The notes under the pieces: model-generated
What the model saw: the letters and a program-made list of their open reading frames with translations, nothing else
What the model was told of the DNA's origin: nothing
Database searches by the model: none
Origin: Acidobacteriota bacterium
GTDB lineage: Bacteria > Acidobacteriota > Terriglobia > Bryobacterales > Bryobacteraceae
Reading direction: 5' to 3'
Assembly: GCA_018268715.1 (NCBI GenBank)
Contig: JAFDVZ010000002.1
Location: 181,632 to 245,631 of the forward strand
DNA length: 64,000 nt
Part shown: in pieces, positions 52,807-61,095 of the stretch
Layout of the letters: each line of letters starts with the position of its first letter
Position numbering within the stretch: position 1 is the stretch's first letter
Position numbers and translations under genes: made by a program

Positions 52807-55209
52807 ATGGGGCAAGACATCCGCTTCGCGTTCCGGATCTTCCGGCGGTCGCCGGGGCTCACCGCGCTGATTCTCTTCACGCTCGCGCTGGGCATCGGCG
52901 CCAACGCCACGCTGTTCAGCGTGGTGAATTCGGTGCTGTTGCGGCCGTTGCCCTACAGCGACCCGGAACGCATCGTCCAGGCGTATGACCTGTTCCCGGC
53001 CACCGGCGGCATGATCACGTCATCGTTCCCGAAGTTCGGCTTCCTGCGGGAACGCTTGAAGAACTTCGACGCCTTCGCCGCGGTCTCCTTCACTCGCTTC
53101 CAACTGGCGGGACCCTCGCCCGCCGCGCCGGCCGAGGTGCAGGGGGCCCGCGTATCCTCCGATTTCTTCCGCGTCTTCGGAGCGCGCTTGGCGCGGGGCC
53201 GTGAGTTCACCGAAGCCGAACAGCGTCCTGGAGGCGACGCCGTGGCGGTGATCAGCGACGGGTTGTGGCGGGGCCGTTTCGGGGCGGATCCGGCGGCGGT
53301 GGGCAGAACCGTCACGCTCGACGGAGCGGAGACGGTGATCACCGGAATCGCGCCGCCCGGCTTCGACTTTCCCACTGGGACCGACGTGTGGACGCCCCGC
53401 GTCGACGTGCACGCGGTGGTGACTCCGGTTCAGATCCAGCGCGGGGCCAGTTATCTCTTCTATTACGGGCGGCTCGCCGGCGGCGTTCAGATTCCGGCGG
53501 CCGAAGCGGAGATCGCGGCCCTCAGCCGCGAGTACGACTCCGCCCACACCGGGTTCGGCGACGTGGACCGCGCCATGCGCGTCGCGCCGCTGCGCGATTC
53601 GCTGGTTTCCGACGTGCGCCTGACGCTGCTGGTGCTGCTGGGAGCGGCTGGGTTCGTTTTGTTGATTGCCTCCGCCAACATCGCCAATTTCCTGCTGGCC
53701 CGCGCGCTCGCCCGCGCCCGGGAAGTGGCCATCCGCGCCTCCTTGGGGGCAAGCCGCGGACGTTTGCTCACGCAGTTTCTGACCGAAAGCGTCCTGCTGG
53801 CTTCGTTCGGCGCCGCGCTCGGCGTTCTGCTGTCCTGGTGGAGCATGAGCCTGATGGCGCACCTGAGTCCCGACCTGCTGCCGCGCGCCGGCGAAATCCG
53901 CCTGGATGGCGCTGTGCTGGCTTTCTCGGCCGCGCTCGCCATCGTCACCGGGCTCCTGTTCGGACTCGGGCCGGCGCTGCACTCCGTTCGGAACGACCTG
54001 AACGTGGCGCTCAAGACATCGGGGGCGAACCTCGCCGGCGGCGGAAGGTTGCGCCGCGCCATGATCGTCAGCGAGGTGGCGCTAGCGGTGGTATTGCTGG
54101 CCGGAGCGGGATTGCTGATCCGCAGCTTCCAGCGGTTGGAAAACGTGGATCCCGGTTTCCGGCCGGACCACCTGCTGACGATGCGGATCAGCCTGGCCGG
54201 GGCCCGCTATCCCGACCGTTCGCAGCAGACGGCCTTCTACGACCGCTTACTCGAGAAAACCGCCGCGCTCGCCGGCGTCCGCGCCGCCGCGGTTACCAAC
54301 GCGCTGCCCGTCACCGGCCGGGCCATCGGCTACTTCTTCAATATCGAAGGCCGCCCTCGCCTGGAGCCGAGCAAAGCGCCAACCTTCTGGCTGCACAGCG
54401 TCAGCCCAGCCTATTTCGACACCCTGGGCGTGGCCATCACCCGCGGCCGCCGCTTCACCGACGCCGACAACGCCGGAGCGCCTCTCGCGGCGATCATTAA
54501 TGAGGGCATGGCGAAGCGCTTCTGGCCCAACCAGGATCCCATCGGCCGCCACATCGTTTACTCACGCGAATCGTTGAGCGTGGAAATCGTCGGCGTCGCC
54601 GCGGAAGTGAAAAGCGGCGGGCTGGCCGATTCCGGAGCGAGCAACGAACTGTACGTGCCCTACCGGCAGCGGCCCTTCCTGACCATGTCGTTGCTGGTGC
54701 GTGGACCCGAAAGCGTCGCCGGCTCGCTGCGGGCCGCGCTGGCCTCGGTCGATCCGGACCAGCCGGCCGCCGCCATCCGGCCCATGAACGACGTGATCTC
54801 CAACTCGCTCTCGGCGCCGAGGTTGCGCACGATGCTCATCGCCTCGTTTGCCGCGCTCGCGCTGGTGCTGGCCGCCATCGGCATCGCGGGCGTGGCGGCG
54901 TGGTCCGCGTCCCGGCGCTCCCGCGAGATTGGAATCCGGATGGCGCTCGGCGCGCGTCCTCGGGACATTCTTCTGATGCTCACGCGCGAATCGTTGGCGA
55001 TGATCGCGTTGGGAGAACTCATCGGCGTCGCCGGCTCGCTCGGCTTGACGCGTTGGATCGCGGGATTCCTGTTCGGCGTGCGGCCGTGGGATCCCGTCAC
55101 CTACATTGGAGTGACGGCGGCGTTGGCGGCGGTGGGCCTCGCCACGGCGTTGTTCGCAGGAAGGCGCGCCCTGCGCATCGATCCGGTCCGGACGCTGCGG
55201 CTCGAATAG
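52807..55209 (+). CDS. ADOP-type FtsX/MacB permease
   Basis: An 800-residue paralogue of the preceding permease: LTALILFTLALGIGANATLFSVVNSVLLRPLPY, NIANFLLARALARAREVAIRASLGASRGRL in the first half, and SREIGIRMALGARPRDILLML with ALFAGRRALRIDPVRTLRLE in the second. The pair share the duplicated MacB-PCD/FtsX layout and lie head to head, so one short region contains both promoters. The transported substrate is unknown. Confidence 0.93.
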   Translation: MGQDIRFAFRIFRRSPGLTALILFTLALGIGANATLFSVVNSVLLRPLPYSDPERIVQAYDLFPATGGMITSSFPKFGFLRERLKNFDAFAAVSFTRFQLAGPSPAAPAEVQGARVSSDFFRVFGARLARGREFTEAEQRPGGDAVAVISDGLWRGRFGADPAAVGRTVTLDGAETVITGIAPPGFDFPTGTDVWTPRVDVHAVVTPVQIQRGASYLFYYGRLAGGVQIPAAEAEIAALSREYDSAHTGFGDVDRAMRVAPLRDSLVSDVRLTLLVLLGAAGFVLLIASANIANFLLARALARAREVAIRASLGASRGRLLTQFLTESVLLASFGAALGVLLSWWSMSLMAHLSPDLLPRAGEIRLDGAVLAFSAALAIVTGLLFGLGPALHSVRNDLNVALKTSGANLAGGGRLRRAMIVSEVALAVVLLAGAGLLIRSFQRLENVDPGFRPDHLLTMRISLAGARYPDRSQQTAFYDRLLEKTAALAGVRAAAVTNALPVTGRAIGYFFNIEGRPRLEPSKAPTFWLHSVSPAYFDTLGVAITRGRRFTDADNAGAPLAAIINEGMAKRFWPNQDPIGRHIVYSRESLSVEIVGVAAEVKSGGLADSGASNELYVPYRQRPFLTMSLLVRGPESVAGSLRAALASVDPDQPAAAIRPMNDVISNSLSAPRLRTMLIASFAALALVLAAIGIAGVAAWSASRRSREIGIRMALGARPRDILLMLTRESLAMIALGELIGVAGSLGLTRWIAGFLFGVRPWDPVTYIGVTAALAAVGLATALFAGRRALRIDPVRTLRLE

Positions 55210-55324
55210 CCCGGTGTAGTACGCTGGCCGACAAAACAGGGTGAACGCCGACGCCGCGACGAGGGCAGAAAACCACTGAAAAGCCTGAGAACTCGGGTCC
55301 GGAAGGGATACTTTCCCAGTAGCG

Positions 55325-55747
55325 ATGGACCCAGCAGTACACCAGAAAAGTAGTAGCGGCGACTGGCCGATTGAGGATGACTCGTTGCGGCGGATCTTGC
55401 TTGTCGACGACAACGAAATGGTCCGGGGCGTCTTGAAGGAGATGCTCAGTCTGGCCGGATTCAGCGTCGACGAGGTGGCCGACGGCGTCCAGGCGCTGCG
55501 GGCGCTGGCGGCGACCAGCTACGACGCGATCATCACCGACCTGGTGATGCCCGATTGCGACGGCATCGAACTGCTGCGGACCATCCGGCGCGAGTATCCC
55601 CACCTCCGGGTCCTGGCGATGTCGGGCGCGCCCTCCGCGCCGCTGTACCTCAAGGCCGCCCGGGCGCTGGGCGCCGGAGTCGCTCTGCCCAAGCCGATCA
55701 GCCGCGACGCTCTGATCGCCGCTGTCACCGGACTCTTCGCCGCCTGA
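55325..55747 (+). CDS. Single-domain response regulator
   Basis: A 140-residue receiver-only protein. The acidic pocket is LLVDDNEMVRG, the phosphoacceptor Asp lies in AIITDLVMPDCDG, and Ser and Lys are in AMSGA and LPKPI. It resembles the receiver-only protein at 27068. The gene stands alone between the permease and the rhamnose mutarotase gene (113 bases downstream). A kinase partner is not adjacent. Confidence 0.92.
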   Translation: MDPAVHQKSSSGDWPIEDDSLRRILLVDDNEMVRGVLKEMLSLAGFSVDEVADGVQALRALAATSYDAIITDLVMPDCDGIELLRTIRREYPHLRVLAMSGAPSAPLYLKAARALGAGVALPKPISRDALIAAVTGLFAA

Positions 55748-55861
55748 GGCGGCTTCCTCGCCCGCAATAATCCCCGCGTTCTCCGCCGGCCGGCGCGACG
55801 TGCTATTTTCAATACTTTCGCCGATCCGCCGCGCGGTGCGGCGTCGCGCGGGACTACTCCA

Positions 55862-56182
55862 ATGAAACGAATCTGCTTCCTGCTCAAAGTGAAGAGCGAC
55901 CGCCTCGAGGAATACAAGGAGCGCCACAAAGCGGTGTGGCCCGACATGCTCGCGGCCCTCAGCCAGGCCGGATGGAGCAACTACTCCCTGTTCCTGCGCG
56001 AAGACGGTCTGCTGATCGGCTACGTGGAAACGCCCGATTTCGATCGCGCGTTGAGCCAGATGGCCGCCACAGAAGTGAACGCGCGCTGGCAAACCGAGAT
56101 GGCGGACTTCTTCGAGGGCGTGCCGGGCCGCAAGGCCGACGAGCAGATGGTTCCGCTCGAAGAAGTGTTCCACCTGGATTGA
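55862..56182 (+). CDS. rhaM: L-rhamnose mutarotase
   Basis: A 106-residue YiiL/RhaM-type protein. Tyr18 and His22 (EEYKERHKAVWPDM) align with the catalytic Tyr18/His22 known in the E. coli enzyme. NYSLFLREDGLLIGYVE and the terminal MADFFEG follow the family. It interconverts alpha- and beta-L-rhamnose in the cytoplasm. It ends 4 bases before the heme/TPR protein gene, suggesting one operon, though the downstream products look unrelated to rhamnose metabolism. Confidence 0.93.
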   Translation: MKRICFLLKVKSDRLEEYKERHKAVWPDMLAALSQAGWSNYSLFLREDGLLIGYVETPDFDRALSQMAATEVNARWQTEMADFFEGVPGRKADEQMVPLEEVFHLD

Positions 56183-56186
56183 TCGC

Positions 56187-58517
56187 ATGCGCGGCCGCAC
56201 GTGGGTCCTTGCAGCCCTGTTCCTCGCGCCGGCCGTCATGCCCGCGGGGCAGGCGCCGATCGTGGTGGATTATCCCCTGAACGGATCGATCTTCCCGCCC
56301 GAATTCCCGCCGCCGACCTTCGCTTGGCGCGACACGACCTCCGGCGCCACAACGTGGGCAATCGACATCGCGTTCGCGGGCGGGGCCGCGCCCATGCATT
56401 TCAAAGCGCCGGGCGGACGTTGGCGGATTGGCCCGATCGATCCGCGCGCCGTGGGTCCCACGAATCAGCCGCCGAAGCTGACGCCCGAACAGGCCGCGGC
56501 CCGCACCTGGACGCCGGACGCAGCCGCCTGGTCGACGATCAAGAAGAACTCGGTGGGCGCTGCCGCCACCCTCACCATCACCGGTTATCGCGACGCCGCC
56601 ATGACGCAGGCGGCGTCGAGCGGCAAGCTGAACATCGCCACCTCGGCCGATCCCGTCGGCGCGCCCATCTTCTATCGCGACGTCCCGCTGATGCCGTCGG
56701 AAACGGAGAAAGGGGTGGTGAAGCCGCTCGCGAGCAACGCCATCCCGCTGATCGCCTGGCGCCTGCGCGACGTCAGCAAGCCGGAAAGCCGCGTGTTGAT
56801 GACGGGCATCCACTCCTGCGCCAACTGCCATTCGGTGTCGCGCGACGGCCGGACCATGGGCATGGACCTGGACGGTCCGCGCAACGACAAGGGGCTGTAC
56901 GCGCTGTTCCCCATCGAGCGCCGCGCCGCCATTCGCGACGACAACGTCATCGCCTGGAGCACGTTCCGCGGCAAGCTGGGCGGAAAACTGAGGGTCGGCT
57001 TCATGTCCCAGGTGTCGCCCGAGGGCCAATACGTGGTGACCACCATCAACGATCCCGGGCCGCCGGCCTCCGACTACGCGCATCGCAAGAATCCGGTCGA
57101 CCTGGTCTCCAACTACTACGTGGCGAACTTCAAGGATTACCGCTTCCTGCAAGTGTTCTATCCGACGCGCGGCGTTCTCGCCTGGTACAGCAAGGCCTCC
57201 GGACGCCTGGAGCCCCTGCCCGGCGCCGACGACCCGCGCTACGTGCACACCAACGCCGTCTGGAGCCCCGACGGCAAATACCTGGTGTTCGCCCGCGCCG
57301 CCGCCCGCGATGCCTACCCGGCGGGGTCCAGGATCGCCGAACGCGCCAACGATCCGAATGAAACGCAGATCCGTTACGACCTTTACCGCATCCCGTTCAA
57401 CAACGGACGCGGCGGCGCGGCGGAACCGATCCCCGGCGCATCGGCCAACGGCATGAGCAACAGCTTCCCGAAGGTGTCGCCCGACGGAAAGTGGATTGTC
57501 TTCGTGAAGGCGGCGAACGGCCAGTTGATGCGCCCCGACAGCAAGCTCTACATCGCGCCGGCCGAAGGCGGCCAGGCGCGGCTGATGAAGTGCAACACGC
57601 CGCTGATGAACTCATGGCACAGCTTCTCGCCGAACGGGCGATGGCTGGTGTTCTCCTCCAAGAGCCGCTCCCCCTACACGCAGATGTTTCTTACACACAT
57701 CGACGAGAACGGTGACGACAGCCCCGCGATTCTGATCGAAAACTCCACCGCCTCCAACCGCGCCGTCAACATACCCGAGTTTGTCAACGTCGCGCCCGAC
57801 GCCTTCGAGGCCATCGACGCGCCAGTCACGGACTACTACCGCATGATCGACGAGGCCGAAGCGAACCTCGAAAAGCGTCAGTTCGGCGCGGCCGTGCGCG
57901 AGTTCGAGCGCGCCGTGGCGGTGAATCCCAATGAAGCGGTGGTGCGCAACAGCCTGGGCCTGGCGCTCGCTCGCGCCGGCCGCCGCGACGACGCGATGGA
58001 ACAGTTCCGCAAGGCGATCGCCCTGACGCCCGACTATCCGGAGCCCTACTCCAACCTGGCCACCGCGTTCGCCGGCGCGGGCAATCTTCCGGCGGCCGTC
58101 GACAACTACGAGAAAGCCCTCAAACTCGATGCGACCTATCCGGAGGCGCAGGCCGGACTCGGCACGCTCTATATCTCGATGGACCGTCTGCCCGCCGCCA
58201 TCGAACATCTCGAACAGGCGGTGAAATACAAGGGCGACGATGCGCGATCGCGTGCGAACCTGGCGCTCGCGTTGGCGCGGAACTGGCGGGCGAAGGACGC
58301 GGTGCCGCACGCCGAACAGGCCGTGAAACTGTCGAAGGGGCAGGATCCCGACATGCTCGACCTGCTGGGCAGCCTGTACGCCGAAACATCGCGCTTCCCC
58401 GACGCGGCGGCCACCGAACGCAAGCTGCTCGCGCTCGTCGAAAAGAAGGGCGACCCGCGGATGATCGCCGCCGTTCGCGCCAAGATCGCTCTCTATGAAG
58501 CGGGCCGCGTCGAGTAG
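56187..58517 (+). CDS. Secreted CxxCH/PD40/TPR protein
   Basis: A 776-residue protein with a signal peptide (about residues 1-22). The N-terminal beta-rich region (PLNGSIFPPEFPPPTFAWRD) is followed by one heme-binding motif CANCH near residues 210-214 (HSCANCHSVSRDGRTM). A TolB/PD40-like propeller spans about 265-530 (HTNAVWSPDGKYLVFARA, FPKVSPDGKWIVFVK, WHSFSPNGRWLVFSS). From about 555 come four TPR repeats (KRQFGAAVREFERAVAVNPNEAVVRNSLGLALARAGR and similar). It is exported and likely periplasmic. Its last 23 bases overlap the flavoprotein gene, which itself carries heme motifs, so the pair is coupled. The function is unknown. Confidence 0.85.
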   Translation: MRGRTWVLAALFLAPAVMPAGQAPIVVDYPLNGSIFPPEFPPPTFAWRDTTSGATTWAIDIAFAGGAAPMHFKAPGGRWRIGPIDPRAVGPTNQPPKLTPEQAAARTWTPDAAAWSTIKKNSVGAAATLTITGYRDAAMTQAASSGKLNIATSADPVGAPIFYRDVPLMPSETEKGVVKPLASNAIPLIAWRLRDVSKPESRVLMTGIHSCANCHSVSRDGRTMGMDLDGPRNDKGLYALFPIERRAAIRDDNVIAWSTFRGKLGGKLRVGFMSQVSPEGQYVVTTINDPGPPASDYAHRKNPVDLVSNYYVANFKDYRFLQVFYPTRGVLAWYSKASGRLEPLPGADDPRYVHTNAVWSPDGKYLVFARAAARDAYPAGSRIAERANDPNETQIRYDLYRIPFNNGRGGAAEPIPGASANGMSNSFPKVSPDGKWIVFVKAANGQLMRPDSKLYIAPAEGGQARLMKCNTPLMNSWHSFSPNGRWLVFSSKSRSPYTQMFLTHIDENGDDSPAILIENSTASNRAVNIPEFVNVAPDAFEAIDAPVTDYYRMIDEAEANLEKRQFGAAVREFERAVAVNPNEAVVRNSLGLALARAGRRDDAMEQFRKAIALTPDYPEPYSNLATAFAGAGNLPAAVDNYEKALKLDATYPEAQAGLGTLYISMDRLPAAIEHLEQAVKYKGDDARSRANLALALARNWRAKDAVPHAEQAVKLSKGQDPDMLDLLGSLYAETSRFPDAAATERKLLALVEKKGDPRMIAAVRAKIALYEAGRVE

Positions 58518-60294
58518 CGTCGCGGCGGCGGCCGTCATCGCGGCGGGCCTGTGGCTGCTGTGGCCGCGCCTCCATGAACAAACGGTGCGCGCCGACGTGT
58601 TGATCGTGGGCGCGGGCGTCAGCGGATTGAGCGCCGCTTATGAAGCGGGACGCGGAGGCGCCTCGGTCGCCGTGGCCGACATGAACTCCGTGTTCGGCGG
58701 CAACGCCGTGATGAGCGAAGGCGGACTGTTCATCGTCGACACCCCGTTACAACGCCAGCTCGGCGTGCGCGATTCCACCGAGCTCGCCGAAAGCGACATG
58801 CTCGCCTGGGGCGAGGACTCCGACGCCGAACAGGCCCGCGCCTTCGTCCGCGCCTCGCGCCACGAAATCTGGGACTGGCTGACCAGCCTCGGCGTGCGCT
58901 TCTCCGCCATCCGCCAGCAGGCCGGCAATCACGCGCCGCGCTTCCACGAGAATCCGGAGCGCGGACTCGGCGTCACGCGGCCCATCTATCGCGAGTGCCT
59001 GAAGTACCCCAACATCCGTTTCTACTGGAGCACGCGCATCGACAGGCTGACGGTCGAAGGCGGCGCGGTGAAGGGCGCGCGCGGCGTCAACGTGCGCAAC
59101 GGCGGAGCGGTCCGCTTCGAGGCGCGATCCATCGTGCTCGCCAGCGGCGGATTCGAAGGCAGTGAGAAACTGGTGCGCGAGCACTGGCCCGCCGGAGCCC
59201 CGCAACCCGAGCGCATCCTGCTCGGCTCGAGCCCCAACTCCGCGGGCGCCGCGTTGCGCATGGGCGCGGACGTGGGCGCGGCCACCCATCGTCTCGATCA
59301 CCAGTGGCGCTATCCCTTCGGCGTGCCCGACCCGCGCTTTCCCGGCGAGAATCGAGCCGTCAGCGTGCGCAATCTGAACGCGCTGTGGATCAACGCAAGC
59401 GGCCTGCGTTTCGTCAACGAATGGGCGTCGTCTCGCTACACGGTGGAAGCGGTGGAGAAGCAGCAGCCCGCCACATACTGGCTGGTGTTCGACTCAAAGG
59501 GCGTCGCCGATCTGCGTTACTCGGGCGTCGACTGGGCCGATCCGGCGGTGGCCAGGCGGCTGCTGGTCGATAACTCCTCGGTGACCCAACAAGGCGCCAC
59601 ATGGACCGAACTCGCGCGGAACGCCGGCCTGCCCGCCGATCGTCTGGAAGCCACTGTCGCGCGTTACAACCGCATGGTGGCCGATGGCGAAGACGCCGAC
59701 TTCCACCGCTTCGGCAAGCAAGCCGTGGAGCCCTGGCTGATGGTGTTCACTCCGCCCGCTCCACGCGCGCTCGATGCGCCGCCGTTCTACGCCATGCAGG
59801 CTTATTCGATGACCCGCAAGAGCATGGGCGGACTGCGCGTCGATCTCGCCTGCCATGTGCTCGACGCGGCGGCGAAGCCCATCCCCGGCCTGTTCGCCGT
59901 GGGCGAAGCCAGCGGCCTGGGAGGCGTGAACGGCAAGGCGGGACTCGAAGGAACGTTCCTCGGCCCATCCATCGTGCAAGGCCGCCGAGTGGGCCGGCAG
60001 CTCGCCAATGACTACGGCCACGGCGCCATCCAGCCCGCGCCGCCCCAGCCCGCGCCCTGGAACCAACAGCGCGGCAGCCTCGCGTGCCGCGCCTGTCACA
60101 CGCTGCCGATGCGCTGGTTCGCCGCGCGCGCCGGCTTCCGCCACTTCGGCCGCTCTCATCGCCTGGCCGAAGATCGCGCCTACGACTGCATGCGCTGCCA
60201 CGCGGAAATCCAGTTGAACCCGTGGCGCCATCGCATCGATCGCATGGCGCAAACCGACAACTGCAGCCTGTGCCACCTGCCCGCGCCGAAGTAG
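58495..60294 (+). CDS. FAD-dependent oxidoreductase with C-terminal triheme motifs
   Basis: A 599-residue membrane-anchored or exported flavoprotein. A hydrophobic N-terminal helix (about 8-24) precedes the FAD motif GAGVSG (residues 39-44). The fumarate reductase/succinate dehydrogenase-type FAD domain continues with FGGNAVMSEGG, GGFEGSEKLVREH, and MGGLRVDLACHVLDAAAKPIPGLFAVGEASG. The last about 75 residues carry three CxxCH motifs (CRACH near 530, CMRCH near 565, CSLCH near 589). In Shewanella fumarate reductase the heme domain is N-terminal, so this order is reversed. Substrate is unknown; reductase of an organic acceptor is plausible. Confidence 0.9.
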   Translation: MKRAASSSVAAAAVIAAGLWLLWPRLHEQTVRADVLIVGAGVSGLSAAYEAGRGGASVAVADMNSVFGGNAVMSEGGLFIVDTPLQRQLGVRDSTELAESDMLAWGEDSDAEQARAFVRASRHEIWDWLTSLGVRFSAIRQQAGNHAPRFHENPERGLGVTRPIYRECLKYPNIRFYWSTRIDRLTVEGGAVKGARGVNVRNGGAVRFEARSIVLASGGFEGSEKLVREHWPAGAPQPERILLGSSPNSAGAALRMGADVGAATHRLDHQWRYPFGVPDPRFPGENRAVSVRNLNALWINASGLRFVNEWASSRYTVEAVEKQQPATYWLVFDSKGVADLRYSGVDWADPAVARRLLVDNSSVTQQGATWTELARNAGLPADRLEATVARYNRMVADGEDADFHRFGKQAVEPWLMVFTPPAPRALDAPPFYAMQAYSMTRKSMGGLRVDLACHVLDAAAKPIPGLFAVGEASGLGGVNGKAGLEGTFLGPSIVQGRRVGRQLANDYGHGAIQPAPPQPAPWNQQRGSLACRACHTLPMRWFAARAGFRHFGRSHRLAEDRAYDCMRCHAEIQLNPWRHRIDRMAQTDNCSLCHLPAPK

Positions 60295-60300
60295 CGGACG

Positions 60301-61053
60301 TTACTCCTGCTCCGCGACCGGCGCCTGCATGCACGCGTTCATCACCGGAGTCACTTCCCGGAACACGGCCAGCATCGACTCCACCAGGTCCAACCCGGTG
60401 GATCTCTTCACCTCGTCCTCGCCCATGCGGAAGTACAACTGGAACCCTCCCCAGTCATCCTTCGGAGTGTTCTCCAGCATCTGGCGCAGCTTCGTCACGC
60501 CGGGATAGTTCTCTTTCGAGATCATACCCGGATGCTTGCGCCACCCGCCCGCGAAGATGTGAAACTCTTCTTCCATCACCAGCCGTTCCATCTCCTTGGC
60601 CAGCGCGCCGCGAGGCTTCAACGCCGCCAGCAGCCGATGCCAGTCCCAGTCCTCGCCCAGCAGAAAGCGGTCGTGTTCGCCGTCCGGCTCCACCATGCCG
60701 CGCTCCACCTGCAAGCCGAACTTCGCGCACTTCTCGCCCGTGTCCACCATCAGGAAGAACTTCGAGCAGCCGAAGCTGACCTTGGATGACACCGGCTTGG
60801 CCTCGCGATTGGCGCGAGTCAGAAACCCGATCCAATGCCAGTACACGCCGCGGCCCCAACGCTCGGTGACGAAGGCCTGGCCATATCTCGTTTCAAGCGA
60901 CTGCTTCAGGATCCGCGTGATGCGCTCGTTCTCGTTCAGGTTGCCCACGTGAATGCCGCGGTCGAAATCCAGATACTCGGGCCGGAACGCGCACGGCACT
61001 CCCAGCCCCGGCAGCACATCCGGACGTCCTCCATCGCCGCTCTTCTTTTTCAT
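60301..61053 (-). CDS. Hypothetical protein
   Basis: A 250-residue protein of unknown family, likely soluble. It begins MKKKSGDGGRPDVLPGLGVPC and contains RILKQSLETRYGQAFVTERWGRGVYWHW, FGCSKFFLMVDTGEKCAKFGLQVERGMVE and FQLYFRMGEDEVKRS. The layout with a conserved-looking aromatic and Cys pattern suggests an enzyme or binding protein, but I cannot place it. The gene ends convergently near the flavoprotein gene and is divergent from the glycosidase gene. Confidence 0.75.
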   Translation of the reverse strand: MKKKSGDGGRPDVLPGLGVPCAFRPEYLDFDRGIHVGNLNENERITRILKQSLETRYGQAFVTERWGRGVYWHWIGFLTRANREAKPVSSKVSFGCSKFFLMVDTGEKCAKFGLQVERGMVEPDGEHDRFLLGEDWDWHRLLAALKPRGALAKEMERLVMEEEFHIFAGGWRKHPGMISKENYPGVTKLRQMLENTPKDDWGGFQLYFRMGEDEVKRSTGLDLVESMLAVFREVTPVMNACMQAPVAEQE

Positions 61054-61095
61054 GCGTCTCTCCTCAGGTGTAGAATGCCAGCCGGAACGATTCCG

